Positions 26,221 to 35,526 of a stretch of DNA of 64,000 nucleotides are shown here, piece after piece (the first letter of the stretch is position 1; every line of letters begins with the position of its first letter). The position numbers and the translations under genes are program-made. The notes beneath the pieces were generated by a model. That model saw only the letters and a program-made list of their open reading frames with translations, had not been told where the DNA came from and made no database searches. Source of the stretch: Lachnospiraceae bacterium (GTDB taxonomy: Bacteria; Bacillota; Clostridia; Lachnospirales; Lachnospiraceae); contig SVFD01000008.1 of the NCBI GenBank assembly GCA_015057025.1, positions 1-64,000 on the forward strand, given 5' to 3'.

Positions 26221-27234
26221 ATGGTGAAATCATTGGTTAGTATCGTAGTACCGGTATATCAATGCGAGACAAGTATTAAAAGAACCATAAAAGCTCTTCT
26301 TGCACAGACCTATCGTCCGTTGGAAATTATATTGGTGGATGACGGCTCTACTGATATGAGTGGCATTATTTGCGACTTTTATGCAGAAAAATATAAAGAG
26401 ATAAGGGCATTTCATCAGAGGCATCAGGGCGTTTCTGCAGCTAGAAATTTAGGAATTCGTGAAGCAAATGGTAAGTATATCCAGTTTACGGACGCAGATG
26501 ATGAACCAATGCCTAAATTGATTGAAGAATTGGTAAAGACCTTGGAAGCAAAGCAGGCAGATATGGCAGTCTGTAACTATGAGATTATTGAAGCGAATCA
26601 AATTCGTAAGGAGTGTTTATCTAAAGAACATAAAGTGTTGTACCGAAACAGGGATGATGATGTATATTTTATCTTTCAAAAGAATGTGTTGAGTGTTACA
26701 TGGAATAAATTATACCAAAAGGACAAGATACGTCATTTATATGATGAGACTCTGATTCTTTGTGAAGACAGTGTATTTTGTACACGATATTTTATGGATA
26801 ATCATTCCGTGGCGCTTTGCCCTTGTATTTTATACAAATATCATAATGAAACAAAGAAATGTAACCCACGCATACAACGAATTTTTGGCTATCCGGGGAT
26901 AAAAAAATATTTATATTGCAATTGGAAATTAGCAGGAAATATAAAAGACAGAGTAAAAAGAGAAAACTGTTTTCAGCATATATATAAGGTTTTCTTTTAT
27001 GGTGTGTATACTTATATTTTTGAAGAAGCAGGGCGGCTTGGCTATAAAAATCCTATAGCAAAGTATGCTGTAAACACTGTTATAAAAGATAAGTTATATC
27101 AAAAGGTAATACGTAAAATTAAGCATGCAAATATGAAAGAACGATTGTACAGATTTGCTTGTGTACAACAGTCATTTGATTTGTTATCCGTAGAGCTGTA
27201 TGTAAGGGAGAAGTTATTATTTTTATTTCGGTAA
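26221..27234 (+). CDS. family 2 glycosyltransferase
   Basis: A 337-residue GT-A transferase with SLVSIVVPVYQCETSIKRTIKALLAQTYRPLEIILVDDGSTD, QFTDADDEPMPKLIEEL (DAD motif) and SVTWNKLYQKDKIRHLYDETLILCEDSVF. The C-terminus is basic and aromatic, suitable for peripheral membrane contact. The SD AAAGGAGG is strong. It is the third of the four tandem paralogues. Specificity cannot be read from the sequence. Confidence 0.88.
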   Translation: MVKSLVSIVVPVYQCETSIKRTIKALLAQTYRPLEIILVDDGSTDMSGIICDFYAEKYKEIRAFHQRHQGVSAARNLGIREANGKYIQFTDADDEPMPKLIEELVKTLEAKQADMAVCNYEIIEANQIRKECLSKEHKVLYRNRDDDVYFIFQKNVLSVTWNKLYQKDKIRHLYDETLILCEDSVFCTRYFMDNHSVALCPCILYKYHNETKKCNPRIQRIFGYPGIKKYLYCNWKLAGNIKDRVKRENCFQHIYKVFFYGVYTYIFEEAGRLGYKNPIAKYAVNTVIKDKLYQKVIRKIKHANMKERLYRFACVQQSFDLLSVELYVREKLLFLFR

Positions 27235-27268
27235 GGTCTGAAATGAATCAAAGTAATGGAGAAGCATA

Positions 27269-28249
27269 ATGGAAATAAGTATAATTATGCCGGTTTATAA
27301 CGCAGAAAAATATTTATACAGAAGTATAAAATCTGTTTTAAAGCAAAGTTATTCTGATTGGGAGCTTTTAATAATTGATGATGGTTCAAGAGATGATAGT
27401 CTTGAGATATGCAAGAGTTTAGCAATGCATGATAATAGGATTCGCCTTTTTACCCAAAAACATTCAGGACAGGCTGCGGCAAGAAACTTAGGATTAGAAA
27501 ATGCAAAAGGCAAGTATATTGCTTTTTTGGATGCCGATGATTATATGCATCCTGATATGCTGAATGTTCTATATGGAAATATTGTTTCCTATCAGGCAGA
27601 TATGGCTGTGGTTGATTTTGCAACTTCTAAAAAGGACTTATGTAAAAGAAAGAACATATCTGATGGGATTTGTGAAGTAACTTCTTTGAACCATGACAGC
27701 AGAACACAAAATGAAATCACGAAAAAAAGTAACGTTTTTTTGTGGAATAAATTATATCATAAAGATTTGTTTGGACAGGTTAAATTCGAGAGCAACAGAT
27801 ACTATGAAGATACCGCTCTTATGCATGTCTTATTTGACAAAGCCCAAAGGATTGTGTGGAGTGATAAAAAATTATATTTCTACTATCAGAATCCCAAGGG
27901 AACCGTTTTGAAGATTTCCGAAAAGAAGGTAGAAGACGGATTATGGGCATATGGAGAAAGAATTAAATACTATTATCATAAAAGATATAATAGGGATTTA
28001 GAGAATGCTATGCATATGTATTTGTACAAGGCATATGAGTGGTATGACAGGGCTGCAGAGTGTCCAAATAAAAAGAACAGAATTCGTATGATAATCCGTA
28101 AGGATGTAAAGTTGGTTTTCGATAAATTCCAAATGGAAAAGTTATTACCTTTTCACGGGAAAATACGTTATAAAATGTTTCTTCATTTTCCAATTGCTTT
28201 TTTGATATATACGAAGCTTAAAAAACTGGTATGCTCTAACTCCATTTGA
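27269..28249 (+). CDS. family 2 glycosyltransferase
   Basis: A 326-residue GT-A transferase: ISIIMPVYNAEKYLYRSIKSVLKQSYSDWELLIIDDGSRDD, AFLDADDYMHPDMLNVLY (DAD motif), and FLWNKLYHKDLFGQVKFESNRYYEDTALMHVLF. SD GGAGAAG precedes the ATG. Its 3' end overlaps by 14 bases the end of a convergent glycosyltransferase gene on the minus strand, so it closes the first plus-strand block of transferases. Confidence 0.88.
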   Translation: MEISIIMPVYNAEKYLYRSIKSVLKQSYSDWELLIIDDGSRDDSLEICKSLAMHDNRIRLFTQKHSGQAAARNLGLENAKGKYIAFLDADDYMHPDMLNVLYGNIVSYQADMAVVDFATSKKDLCKRKNISDGICEVTSLNHDSRTQNEITKKSNVFLWNKLYHKDLFGQVKFESNRYYEDTALMHVLFDKAQRIVWSDKKLYFYYQNPKGTVLKISEKKVEDGLWAYGERIKYYYHKRYNRDLENAMHMYLYKAYEWYDRAAECPNKKNRIRMIIRKDVKLVFDKFQMEKLLPFHGKIRYKMFLHFPIAFLIYTKLKKLVCSNSI

Positions 28250-28955
28250 TAACCAGATAATACTTTAAGAATGTAACAGGAAGCATAAGAAAACCATAAT
28301 GATTGCGTAGAATTTTCCCGGATTCCATCCATAGGGCTTTGCGATTTTTTATATTGCTTGAAATGCCTTTGGTATCGTAGTTGGCAATTGTTTCTGGAAT
28401 ATAGGCAAAGGATTTATGGCTTTTTAAACAATGAATCAGCCAGTCTTTGTCAGAAGCGTAAGTATAGCTGAGAGAAAAAGGATAATCGGTCAGAGTACTT
28501 TTTCTGGCAAAAATACTCTGGTGGCAAATCATTTTTCCGGAGCGGAAATAACTATTGGTAAGTTTTTCCGGATGCTTTAATAATTGGTCGGGAAGAAGTA
28601 GTATATTACCATACAGAATATCTACGTCCTGTGCCATTAGATGTTTAGAAACTGTTTCTAAAACTAAATTGTTATGTAAACTATCTCCGGCGCCGAGAAA
28701 GAAGATATATTCGCCTTGGGATAGAGTGACGCCTTTGTTCATGGCATCATAAATTCCGGCATCTTTTTCAGAAAAATATCGTAATGCCGGGATATGAGAT
28801 TGATACTTTTTAACGATACCGACAGTGGCATCCGTAGAGCCGCCATCCATTATCAAACATTCAAAATCATCATAGGTTTGGCAGGAAAGAGATTCTAATG
28901 TGGTATGCAATTGTGATTCGGCGTTGAGTGTCGGAATAATAACAGTAAATTTCAT
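28236..28955 (-). CDS. family 2 glycosyltransferase (WcaA-like), minus strand
   Basis: A 239-residue GT-A transferase, the only minus-strand gene in the glycan locus. It begins MKFTVIIPTLNAESQLHTTLESLSCQTYDDFECLIMDGGSTDAT and has EKDAGIYDAMNKGVTLSQGEYIFFLGAGDSLHNN, where LGAGD replaces the DxD, as in WcaA/colanic-acid-type transferases. The start is placed at 28955 because GGGAG lies 8 bases upstream; the open frame extends 36 residues further but lacks an SD. It has no partner on its strand, so it needs its own promoter. Its opposite orientation suggests later insertion or separate control. Confidence 0.85.
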   Translation of the reverse strand: MKFTVIIPTLNAESQLHTTLESLSCQTYDDFECLIMDGGSTDATVGIVKKYQSHIPALRYFSEKDAGIYDAMNKGVTLSQGEYIFFLGAGDSLHNNLVLETVSKHLMAQDVDILYGNILLLPDQLLKHPEKLTNSYFRSGKMICHQSIFARKSTLTDYPFSLSYTYASDKDWLIHCLKSHKSFAYIPETIANYDTKGISSNIKNRKALWMESGKILRNHYGFLMLPVTFLKYYLVIKWS

Positions 28956-29063
28956 AGGATACTCCCGGAATGATATTAAACCCTCTATCGGGTGTGTAAA
29001 ACAGTTACAATTATTATAGTAATTGATGGGTAGAAAATCAACTATGGAGAAAGAGGCTTGCAT

Positions 29064-30014
29064 ATGCAGGAAACAAACAGTAAAAAAAAGATTATACTGA
29101 CAGGTGCTACCGGAGTCATCGGAGCCGCAATTATAAGAGAATGTATGAATTTAGGTTGGGAGGTCTGTGCAATTGTAAGACCGGAATCACCTAAAAATAA
29201 ATATATTGAGGGGTACGGAGCAAATTTGATTTGCTGTGATTTACAGAAGATAGAGTCTGTTGCGGATAATGCCTTATGCCAAAATGCGGATTATTTTATT
29301 CATCTTGGTTGGATAGGAACAAAAAGGGAAGAGCGTGAAAAAGAGGAAGTTCAGAAAAGAAATATTGAATATACAAGGAAAGCTTGTGAGGCGGCATACA
29401 AACTGGGGTGTTCCGCGTTTATGTTTGCCGGAAGTCAGGCTGAATACGGCAGACTTGAAGGTGGTTTGACACCGGATTTACCGGCGAACCCCATAAGCGA
29501 ATATGGTAAGGCAAAATTATGTGCCGGTAAAGAAACACAAGAGTTATGTAAACAATATGGAATGAGACATATATATACAAGAATATTGAGCGTATATGGT
29601 CCTTGTAATGATAATGAAACTATGATTATGTCAACTATTATTCATTTGTTGCAAGGAAAAACTCCTATGTTAACCAAAGGTGAGCAATTGTGGGATTATA
29701 TGTATAGTGATGATGCGGCAAGGGCTATGTTATTACTGGCAGAATACGGAAAAAGCGGACAGATTTACTGTATCGGCAGTGGAAGAGCTGTTCCGTTAAT
29801 TGATTATGTAAAAATTATCGGTCATATCGTAAATCCCGAAATTCCTCTCGGTATTGGAGAAATTCCCTATGGCCCTAATCAGATTATGGAATTATATGCA
29901 GATATTTCTGCATTAAAGGCAGATACCGGCTTCAGTCCGTCTGTATCCTTTGAAGAGGGAATACGACGTACTAAGGATTGGATTATACAAAACGATGTAT
30001 ATCAGATAAAATAA
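29064..30014 (+). CDS. NAD-dependent epimerase/dehydratase (extended SDR), probable sugar 4-ketoreductase
   Basis: A 316-residue SDR with GATGVIGAA (NAD-binding G-x-x-G-x-x-G), the Ser-Tyr-Lys triad in FAGSQAEYG and SEYGKAK (YxxxK), and a C-terminal sugar-nucleotide region (DYMYSDDAARAMLLL, YCIGSGRAVPL). In this locus it could reduce the 4-keto group of a CDP-3,6-dideoxyhexulose, the role of abequose or paratose synthases, but the same fold also serves epimerases. SD AAGAGG is 7 bases before the ATG; an upstream TTG is discarded. Confidence 0.82.
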   Translation: MQETNSKKKIILTGATGVIGAAIIRECMNLGWEVCAIVRPESPKNKYIEGYGANLICCDLQKIESVADNALCQNADYFIHLGWIGTKREEREKEEVQKRNIEYTRKACEAAYKLGCSAFMFAGSQAEYGRLEGGLTPDLPANPISEYGKAKLCAGKETQELCKQYGMRHIYTRILSVYGPCNDNETMIMSTIIHLLQGKTPMLTKGEQLWDYMYSDDAARAMLLLAEYGKSGQIYCIGSGRAVPLIDYVKIIGHIVNPEIPLGIGEIPYGPNQIMELYADISALKADTGFSPSVSFEEGIRRTKDWIIQNDVYQIK

Positions 30015-30073
30015 TTTATTAGTAAATGATATATATATTATGAATGAAAAAATAAGGAGAATTCTTAAAAGAA

Positions 30074-31120
30074 ATGGAAAATAAAAGACGCTTAGAATGG
30101 CTGGATGTGGCAAAGGCATTGGGCGTATATCTGGTAATTCTTGGTCACCTGGTTATATTTAATTTTCATACATTTCGGTTTATTTTTGCGTTTCATATGC
30201 CTTTTTTCTTTATTGCAGCAGGGTATGTATGGAAGAAACCGGCAGACTTTAAAAAATATTTGGGAAAGTGTTGTAAATACTATTTAATCCCATATCTTGT
30301 GATTTTAGTGTTGGGATTATTGCAATGTATTTTGCTTCCGACCTCTGCCCATAATTTAAAGACTCTTTGCAATCCTGAAGTTTTGGAGAAATCATTTTAC
30401 GGTGGTTTGCCGAATTATTCTTATTTTGGTTCAGCTTGGTTTTTACTTGCCATGTTTTGGGCGCAGCTTATGTTTTGGGGCTTAATAAAAATTGGTGAGA
30501 AGTCAAAGAAATACATAACGATTTTAATTTGGATTGTTTTCGTTCTTTTAGCTGTTTTTTCAAAAAGCATATTCAGCAGTATACCGGTATTTGAAAGATT
30601 ACCTCTTAAACTGGATTCAGCTTTTATGGCTACCGTATTTATCGGTATCGGTGTTCTTTTAAAAAAGACAAAACTTTTGGAAAAAGGAAAATGGTATTTG
30701 TCTGTTGTTTTGGTATTGGCAGGGTGTTTTTTTACATGGCTTTTCGGATGCAAGTGGAACTATTATGTAAACCTTGCGGATTGTGATTATGCAAGAGAAT
30801 ATAATTATATCATAGCAGCGGTGGCAGGAAGTATTATGCTGTTTGGCCTCGGACAAATTCTAAAAAAAAGCAGACTGCTTCAGTTTATGGGAAGAAATAC
30901 GTTAATTATATTTTTAGCCCATGAAGTAATTTATATTTTGATAATTAATTATGTAAACTTGTGGTTTGATAAAAGCTTTGCCGGACAATCCATGAGGTTG
31001 GATATTTGGAGTGTAGGTATCAGTGTTGTTACATTATTAATCGCAACTCTCATTGCAGCAGGTTATCAATTTATGAAAAAGATAATAAGTAAAAAGCAAC
31101 TGAAAGAAAAACAAAAATAA
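30074..31120 (+). CDS. acyltransferase family 3 membrane protein
   Basis: A 348-residue polytopic protein starting RRLEWLDVAKALGVYLVILGHLVIFNFHTFRFIFAFHMPFFFIAAGYVWKK, the typical beginning of family-3 acyltransferases (conserved Arg/Asp and GH). About ten membrane segments follow, ending with LLQFMGRNTLIIFLAHEVIYILI. These proteins O-acetylate or succinylate surface polysaccharides; some relatives are WecH-type. The acyl donor cannot be inferred. SD AAGGAG lies about 14 bases before the ATG, a little far. Confidence 0.85.
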   Translation: MENKRRLEWLDVAKALGVYLVILGHLVIFNFHTFRFIFAFHMPFFFIAAGYVWKKPADFKKYLGKCCKYYLIPYLVILVLGLLQCILLPTSAHNLKTLCNPEVLEKSFYGGLPNYSYFGSAWFLLAMFWAQLMFWGLIKIGEKSKKYITILIWIVFVLLAVFSKSIFSSIPVFERLPLKLDSAFMATVFIGIGVLLKKTKLLEKGKWYLSVVLVLAGCFFTWLFGCKWNYYVNLADCDYAREYNYIIAAVAGSIMLFGLGQILKKSRLLQFMGRNTLIIFLAHEVIYILIINYVNLWFDKSFAGQSMRLDIWSVGISVVTLLIATLIAAGYQFMKKIISKKQLKEKQK

Positions 31121-31124
31121 AAAG

Positions 31125-31140
31125 CGAAGGGAGAACTTCG
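31125..31140 (+). promoter_or_regulatory. hairpin presenting the ribosome site of the GtrB-like gene
   Basis: CGAAG-GGAGAA-CTTCG places the SD in the loop of a 5-bp stem just before the ATG at 31143. It could expose or gate the site. Confidence 0.3.
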
Positions 31141-31142
31141 TC

Positions 31143-32081
31143 ATGAAAAAAATAAGTGTGTTAATTCCCTGTTATAACGAGGTGGAAAATGTAGTTCCCA
31201 TGAGTGAAGCTGTAGTCAAAATTCTTACGGAAGAACTGTCACAATACGATTATGAGCTTGTATTCATAGATAATTGTTCTACGGACGGAACCAGAGATAA
31301 ACTGGAAGAAATCTGTGAAAACAATAAAAAAGTCAAGGCAATTTTCAATGTGACTAATTTCGGACAGTTTAATTCGCCTTTTTACGGAATGTGTCAGACT
31401 ACGGGAGATTGCACAATATCCATGTGTTGTGATTTTCAGGACCCGGTAGAGATGCTACCGCAGTTTGTAAAAGAATGGGAAAGCGGCTATAAAATTGTCA
31501 GTGCCATTAAAACCTCCAGCAAAGAAAATCCTTTTATAAGATTACTCAGAACAATTTATTATAAAATGATTCGCAATATGTCAAATGTTAAAATGATTGA
31601 GCATTTTACCGGTTTTGGATTATATGACAGGACTTTTATCGAACTGTTAAAACAGTTAGACGATCCGATGCCCTTTTTGCGCGGTATTGTAGCGGAGTAT
31701 GGTTTTAGCAGGAAAGAAATCGAGTATCAGCAGGCCAAAAGAAGGGCCGGCAAAACAAAGAATAATTTTTATACGTTGTATGATGCAGCAATGTTGAGTA
31801 TTACATCCTATACCAAGGTTGGTTTACGTCTTGCAACGATTCTTGGATTTGTATCTTCCGGATTGAGTCTGTTAATTGCGTTGGTTTATTTGATTCTTAA
31901 ATTGGTGAACTGGTACGATTTCCAGGCCGGTTATGCACCAATGATTATCGGTATATATGTGTTGGGTTCCCTACAATTGTTTTTTATCGGATTGCTGGGA
32001 GAATATATTTTAAATATTAACAGTCGAGTCATTCACAGACCTTTGGTTGTGGAAGAGAAGAGGATAAATTTTGATGAGTAA
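31143..32081 (+). CDS. polyprenyl-phosphate glycosyltransferase (GtrB/DPM1-like)
   Basis: A 312-residue transferase: KISVLIPCYNEVENVVPMSEAVVKIL, CTISMCCDFQDPVEMLPQFV with the DxxD of dolichol-phosphate-mannose-synthase-like enzymes, GFGLYDR and a QAKRRAGKTKNNFYTLYDAA segment, then two C-terminal membrane helices (LATILGFVSSGLSLLIALVYLIL and IIGIYVLGSLQLFFIGLLGEYIL). Such enzymes load one sugar onto undecaprenyl phosphate, which a GT-C or flippase then uses outside the membrane. The polytopic protein at 49205 could be the downstream user. An SD lies within a small hairpin. Overlaps the next gene by 8 bases. Confidence 0.88.
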   Translation: MKKISVLIPCYNEVENVVPMSEAVVKILTEELSQYDYELVFIDNCSTDGTRDKLEEICENNKKVKAIFNVTNFGQFNSPFYGMCQTTGDCTISMCCDFQDPVEMLPQFVKEWESGYKIVSAIKTSSKENPFIRLLRTIYYKMIRNMSNVKMIEHFTGFGLYDRTFIELLKQLDDPMPFLRGIVAEYGFSRKEIEYQQAKRRAGKTKNNFYTLYDAAMLSITSYTKVGLRLATILGFVSSGLSLLIALVYLILKLVNWYDFQAGYAPMIIGIYVLGSLQLFFIGLLGEYILNINSRVIHRPLVVEEKRINFDE

Positions 32082-32994
32082 CTTTAAGGCAGGCGTTGTA
32101 TTGGTTACCTATAACCGATTGCAGGAACTTAAAAAATCATTGCCCTGTTATGAGAAGCAGACGAAGAAGCCGGTGTATATGATTGTGGTTGATAATTGCA
32201 GTAATGACGGAACCAAAGAATTTCTTGAAAAATGGGAAAACGAGGATTGCGGAATTATCAAAAAGGTTATTACATTGCCGGAAAACCGTGGCGGAAGCGG
32301 CGGTTTTTATGCCGGTTTAAAGGAAGCATCGGTAAGAACAGATGCAGACTGGATATGGGTAGCAGATGATGATGCTTTCCCTGAATTATATGATTTTGAA
32401 AAAGCGGAGTTGTTTGTCGAGAACCATGCTGAATTAATGAAAGAAGTGTCTGCTTTTTGCGGAATGTGCGAATATGAGGGAAGGGTGGCCTCCGTACAAC
32501 GGGCCCGCTTTTCCAAGACTGTTTTAGGTAGGCATGAAGTTCCTATTAAAGAGAGCGAATATCGTACAAAAGAGTTTTTTGAGATTGATTTATATTCCTT
32601 TGTCGGAACATTTTTACGTAGGGATGCACTGTTAAAGGCAGGTCTTCCCAGAGAGGATTTTTTTATTTACCAGGACGATTATGAGCATGCGGTACGTATG
32701 GGCAAGCAAGGGAAATTACTTTGTGTACCTGAGATTTTGATTCACCATAAAGATAATTATATGTATAACCGTGAAGTTTCATGGCGCGATTATTATGCCA
32801 CAAGAAACATCGTAATTTTATATAAGACACATATAGATAAAAAGTCCTTGCGATTAAGAATCTTAAGACGTCTATTAGCGGCATATTCCTCCGGGAATAA
32901 AATGAAGATAAAAGTAATCAAGGAAGCGATTGCTGACGGAAAAGCAGAGAAAACAGGAATTCACCCGGTATATAAGCCGGGATGGAAGGGATAG
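32074..32994 (+). CDS. family 2 glycosyltransferase (galactofuranosyltransferase-like)
   Basis: A 306-residue transferase: AGVVLVTYNRLQELKKSLPCYEKQTKKPVYMIVVDNCSNDGT, LPENRGGSGGFYAGLKEAS, and WIWVADDDAFPELYDFEKA with the DDD motif. The NRGGSGGFYAGL plus W-x-W-x-x-DDD pattern is that of GlfT-like and rhamnosyl transferases. With glf present at 40597, galactofuranose is a reasonable donor guess. The start ATG overlaps the previous stop (ATGAGTAA); an upstream TTG is in frame but unlikely. Confidence 0.85.
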   Translation: MSNFKAGVVLVTYNRLQELKKSLPCYEKQTKKPVYMIVVDNCSNDGTKEFLEKWENEDCGIIKKVITLPENRGGSGGFYAGLKEASVRTDADWIWVADDDAFPELYDFEKAELFVENHAELMKEVSAFCGMCEYEGRVASVQRARFSKTVLGRHEVPIKESEYRTKEFFEIDLYSFVGTFLRRDALLKAGLPREDFFIYQDDYEHAVRMGKQGKLLCVPEILIHHKDNYMYNREVSWRDYYATRNIVILYKTHIDKKSLRLRILRRLLAAYSSGNKMKIKVIKEAIADGKAEKTGIHPVYKPGWKG

Positions 32995-33009
32995 AAGGGC
33001 GTAGTAATC

Positions 33010-34056
33010 ATGTTGAAAAAAACGCAGGAAGAAATCATTACACATTGGGGAGATTGCGATTTCTCTAAGCCGTTGGTTTCCATTAAATGTACCGCATATA
33101 ATCATGAAAATTATATTGAAAATGCATTAGACAGTTTTTTGATGCAGGAGACGAATTTTCCATTTGAGGTAGTAGTACATGATGATGCGTCTACTGACAG
33201 AACTGCAGAAATAATTCGTGAATATGAGAAGGCGTATCCGCTCATTATAAAACCAATCTATGAGGATGAGAATCTGTATTCAAAAGATAAAAAAGGAATG
33301 AATACTATTATTCAGGCCCATATGCACGGAAAATATATTGCGGTATGCGAAGGGGATGATTTCTGGTGTGATAAAAGTAAGTTGCAAAAACAGGCAGATG
33401 CATTGGAAAGTCATCCGGAGTGTTCGGTAGCATTGTGCAGAGTACAATTCATAGAAAAGGATGGAAATGTAATACGAAGAACCGCACCGGAAAAAGGCAC
33501 GTTAGAAAAAAGTATTGTAACGTTAGAGGATTATACCAGAGAGGAATATAATATAGGACAATGGACGTTTCATACTTCAAGTTTCTTTTATCGTGCCTGT
33601 TATAATGAGCCGTTTTATCGTGCATGGGAGAACGAGTTAAAGCATTTTCCTTATGGAGACATGCCGTTAATTATCTATTTATTAATGCATGGAAACGGAT
33701 ATTTTCTTACTGAAACTATGAGTTGTTACCGTACATTTTCCGGAGGTTACAATTCTTTTATCAAAGCCAATCCGCAAGTGGCACTTAAGCATTCTGAGAT
33801 GCTGGTAAAGGCCTTGAAGGATTTTGATGAAATGACTGATGAACAGTATCATTCCCATGTTATTAAAAAAATCACGAGGGAAGAGTTGTTTCAATTCGGT
33901 AAAAAACAAAAAAAATACAAATATGCTTTTGAATTGATGAAATGGAAGAATATCAAAAATGCAGGTGTCAGATTTGTATGTTATGAGTTTCTAACCAATA
34001 TTACACCTAAGTTATATGCATTTTATGCCGGATTAAGGTACGGAAATAAAATGTAA
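33010..34056 (+). CDS. family 2 glycosyltransferase
   Basis: A 348-residue transferase with PLVSIKCTAYNHENYIENALDSFLMQETNFPFEVVVHDDASTDRTAEIIREY and YIAVCEGDDFWCDKSKLQKQADALESHPECSVALC; the CEGDDFW version of the metal site is characteristic of one GT2 subgroup seen in O-antigen loci. SD GAAGGG precedes the ATG. The sugar is unknown. It is followed after 34 bases by the flippase gene. Confidence 0.88.
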   Translation: MLKKTQEEIITHWGDCDFSKPLVSIKCTAYNHENYIENALDSFLMQETNFPFEVVVHDDASTDRTAEIIREYEKAYPLIIKPIYEDENLYSKDKKGMNTIIQAHMHGKYIAVCEGDDFWCDKSKLQKQADALESHPECSVALCRVQFIEKDGNVIRRTAPEKGTLEKSIVTLEDYTREEYNIGQWTFHTSSFFYRACYNEPFYRAWENELKHFPYGDMPLIIYLLMHGNGYFLTETMSCYRTFSGGYNSFIKANPQVALKHSEMLVKALKDFDEMTDEQYHSHVIKKITREELFQFGKKQKKYKYAFELMKWKNIKNAGVRFVCYEFLTNITPKLYAFYAGLRYGNKM

Positions 34057-34090
34057 ACATCTTAGATGATATAAGAAAAGAGTTTTATTT

Positions 34091-35524
34091 ATGCAGGATG
34101 AGTCACTCAAAAAAAGAGCCGTAAAAAATATTATATGGAGATTTGCAGAACGATGTGGGGCACAGTTTGTTAATCTTATTATAACCATTGTGTTGGCAAG
34201 AATTTTGCTTCCGGATGATTTCGGAACCGTTGCCATTATTAATGTTTTTATTGTTGTTTTCAATGTCTTTGTTGATAGCGGAATGGCTAATGCATTAATT
34301 CAAAAGAAGAATGTTGATAACAAAGATTTTTCATCCGTATTTTATTTTAATATATTTCAAGGTGTTGTCATTTATATCCTTTTATATTTGAGTGCGCCTT
34401 TGATTGCCGGATTTTTTAATAATACTGAATTGACAGCAATGTTAAGAGTTGCCGGTTTGGTCTTATTAATATCCAGTGTAAAAAACATACAACAGGCATA
34501 TGTTTCCAAAAAGTTGATGTTTCAGAAGTTTTTCTGGGCTACGCTGGGGGGAACTGTCGTATCCAGCGTTGTCGGAATTTGGATGGCTTGTAACGGATAT
34601 GGTGTGTGGGCATTAATTACCCAAAACATTATAAATCAATTGATAGACACGTTGATTTTATGGTTAATTGTAAAATGGCGGCCGGAAAAATATTTTTCTT
34701 TTCAAAGAATTAAAAACTTACTGTCATATGGAAGCAAGTTGCTGTTTTCTGCTTTGATAGATACGGTTTATAATAATTTCCAGAGTCTGTTTATCGGTAA
34801 ATTTTATACAGAAGCAGATTTGGCATATTATACGAAGGGTAAACAAATACCTGATTTTTTGGTAGCAAATATAAATGCTACACTAGATAGTGTACTGTTC
34901 CCGATTATGTCAGATGTACAGGATGATATCCCAAGATTAAAGAGTATGACGAGAAAAGCTATTTCTACAAGTACTACTTTATTATGGCCTATTTTAGCAG
35001 CAGTTATTGCCAGTGCACCGCAAATGATTTCGGTTTTATTAACGGATAAGTGGATTGACAGTGTATTCTTTTTAAGAGTATTTTGCATTTCTTATGCTTT
35101 GTGGCCCATACACACGGCCAATTTGAATGCCATTAAAGCTTACGGTAAAAGCGGAACCTTTTTGATACAGGAAATTATGAAAAAAACAATTGGTATCACT
35201 GTTTTGCTTCTTGTTTTTAATAAAGGAGTACACGCAATCGCTTTGTCGGTACTTATTACAGCACCAATCAGTGCTTTCATAAACTGGTTTCCCAACAGAA
35301 AGAATATTTCTTATAGATTTTGGGAGCAAATCAAAGACATTTTACCGGCATTGGGAATGGCAATCATAGAGTTTGGGGTTGTCTTTTTATTGTCATTTTT
35401 AAATATCAATATTTACATTAAATTTGGATTGCAGATTCTTTTAGGCATAGTAACATATTGTATTATGATTTACAGTTTTAAAAAAGATATTATTCAGTTA
35501 GCGTTAAGTATAGTGAGGAAATAA
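34091..35524 (+). CDS. oligosaccharide flippase (WzxC/TuaB type)
   Basis: A 477-residue membrane protein with about 12-14 helices. Its N-terminus ESLKKRAVKNIIWRFAERCGAQFVNLIITIVLARILLPDDFGTVAIINVFIVVFNVFVDSGMANALIQKK is typical of WzxC-like flippases in the MOP superfamily. It would move the undecaprenyl-linked repeat unit to the outer face of the membrane. A second flippase, fused to another domain, is encoded at 43707. The start codon is ATG; the SD AAAAGAG is weak. Ends 2 bases before the ATP-grasp gene. Confidence 0.9.
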   Translation: MQDESLKKRAVKNIIWRFAERCGAQFVNLIITIVLARILLPDDFGTVAIINVFIVVFNVFVDSGMANALIQKKNVDNKDFSSVFYFNIFQGVVIYILLYLSAPLIAGFFNNTELTAMLRVAGLVLLISSVKNIQQAYVSKKLMFQKFFWATLGGTVVSSVVGIWMACNGYGVWALITQNIINQLIDTLILWLIVKWRPEKYFSFQRIKNLLSYGSKLLFSALIDTVYNNFQSLFIGKFYTEADLAYYTKGKQIPDFLVANINATLDSVLFPIMSDVQDDIPRLKSMTRKAISTSTTLLWPILAAVIASAPQMISVLLTDKWIDSVFFLRVFCISYALWPIHTANLNAIKAYGKSGTFLIQEIMKKTIGITVLLLVFNKGVHAIALSVLITAPISAFINWFPNRKNISYRFWEQIKDILPALGMAIIEFGVVFLLSFLNINIYIKFGLQILLGIVTYCIMIYSFKKDIIQLALSIVRK

Positions 35525-35526
35525 AG

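Noticed and set aside
28956-29063. N-terminal extension of the minus-strand glycosyltransferase
   Set aside because: The family start MKFTVIIPTLN has its own SD at 28955; the extension looks like untranslated sequence.
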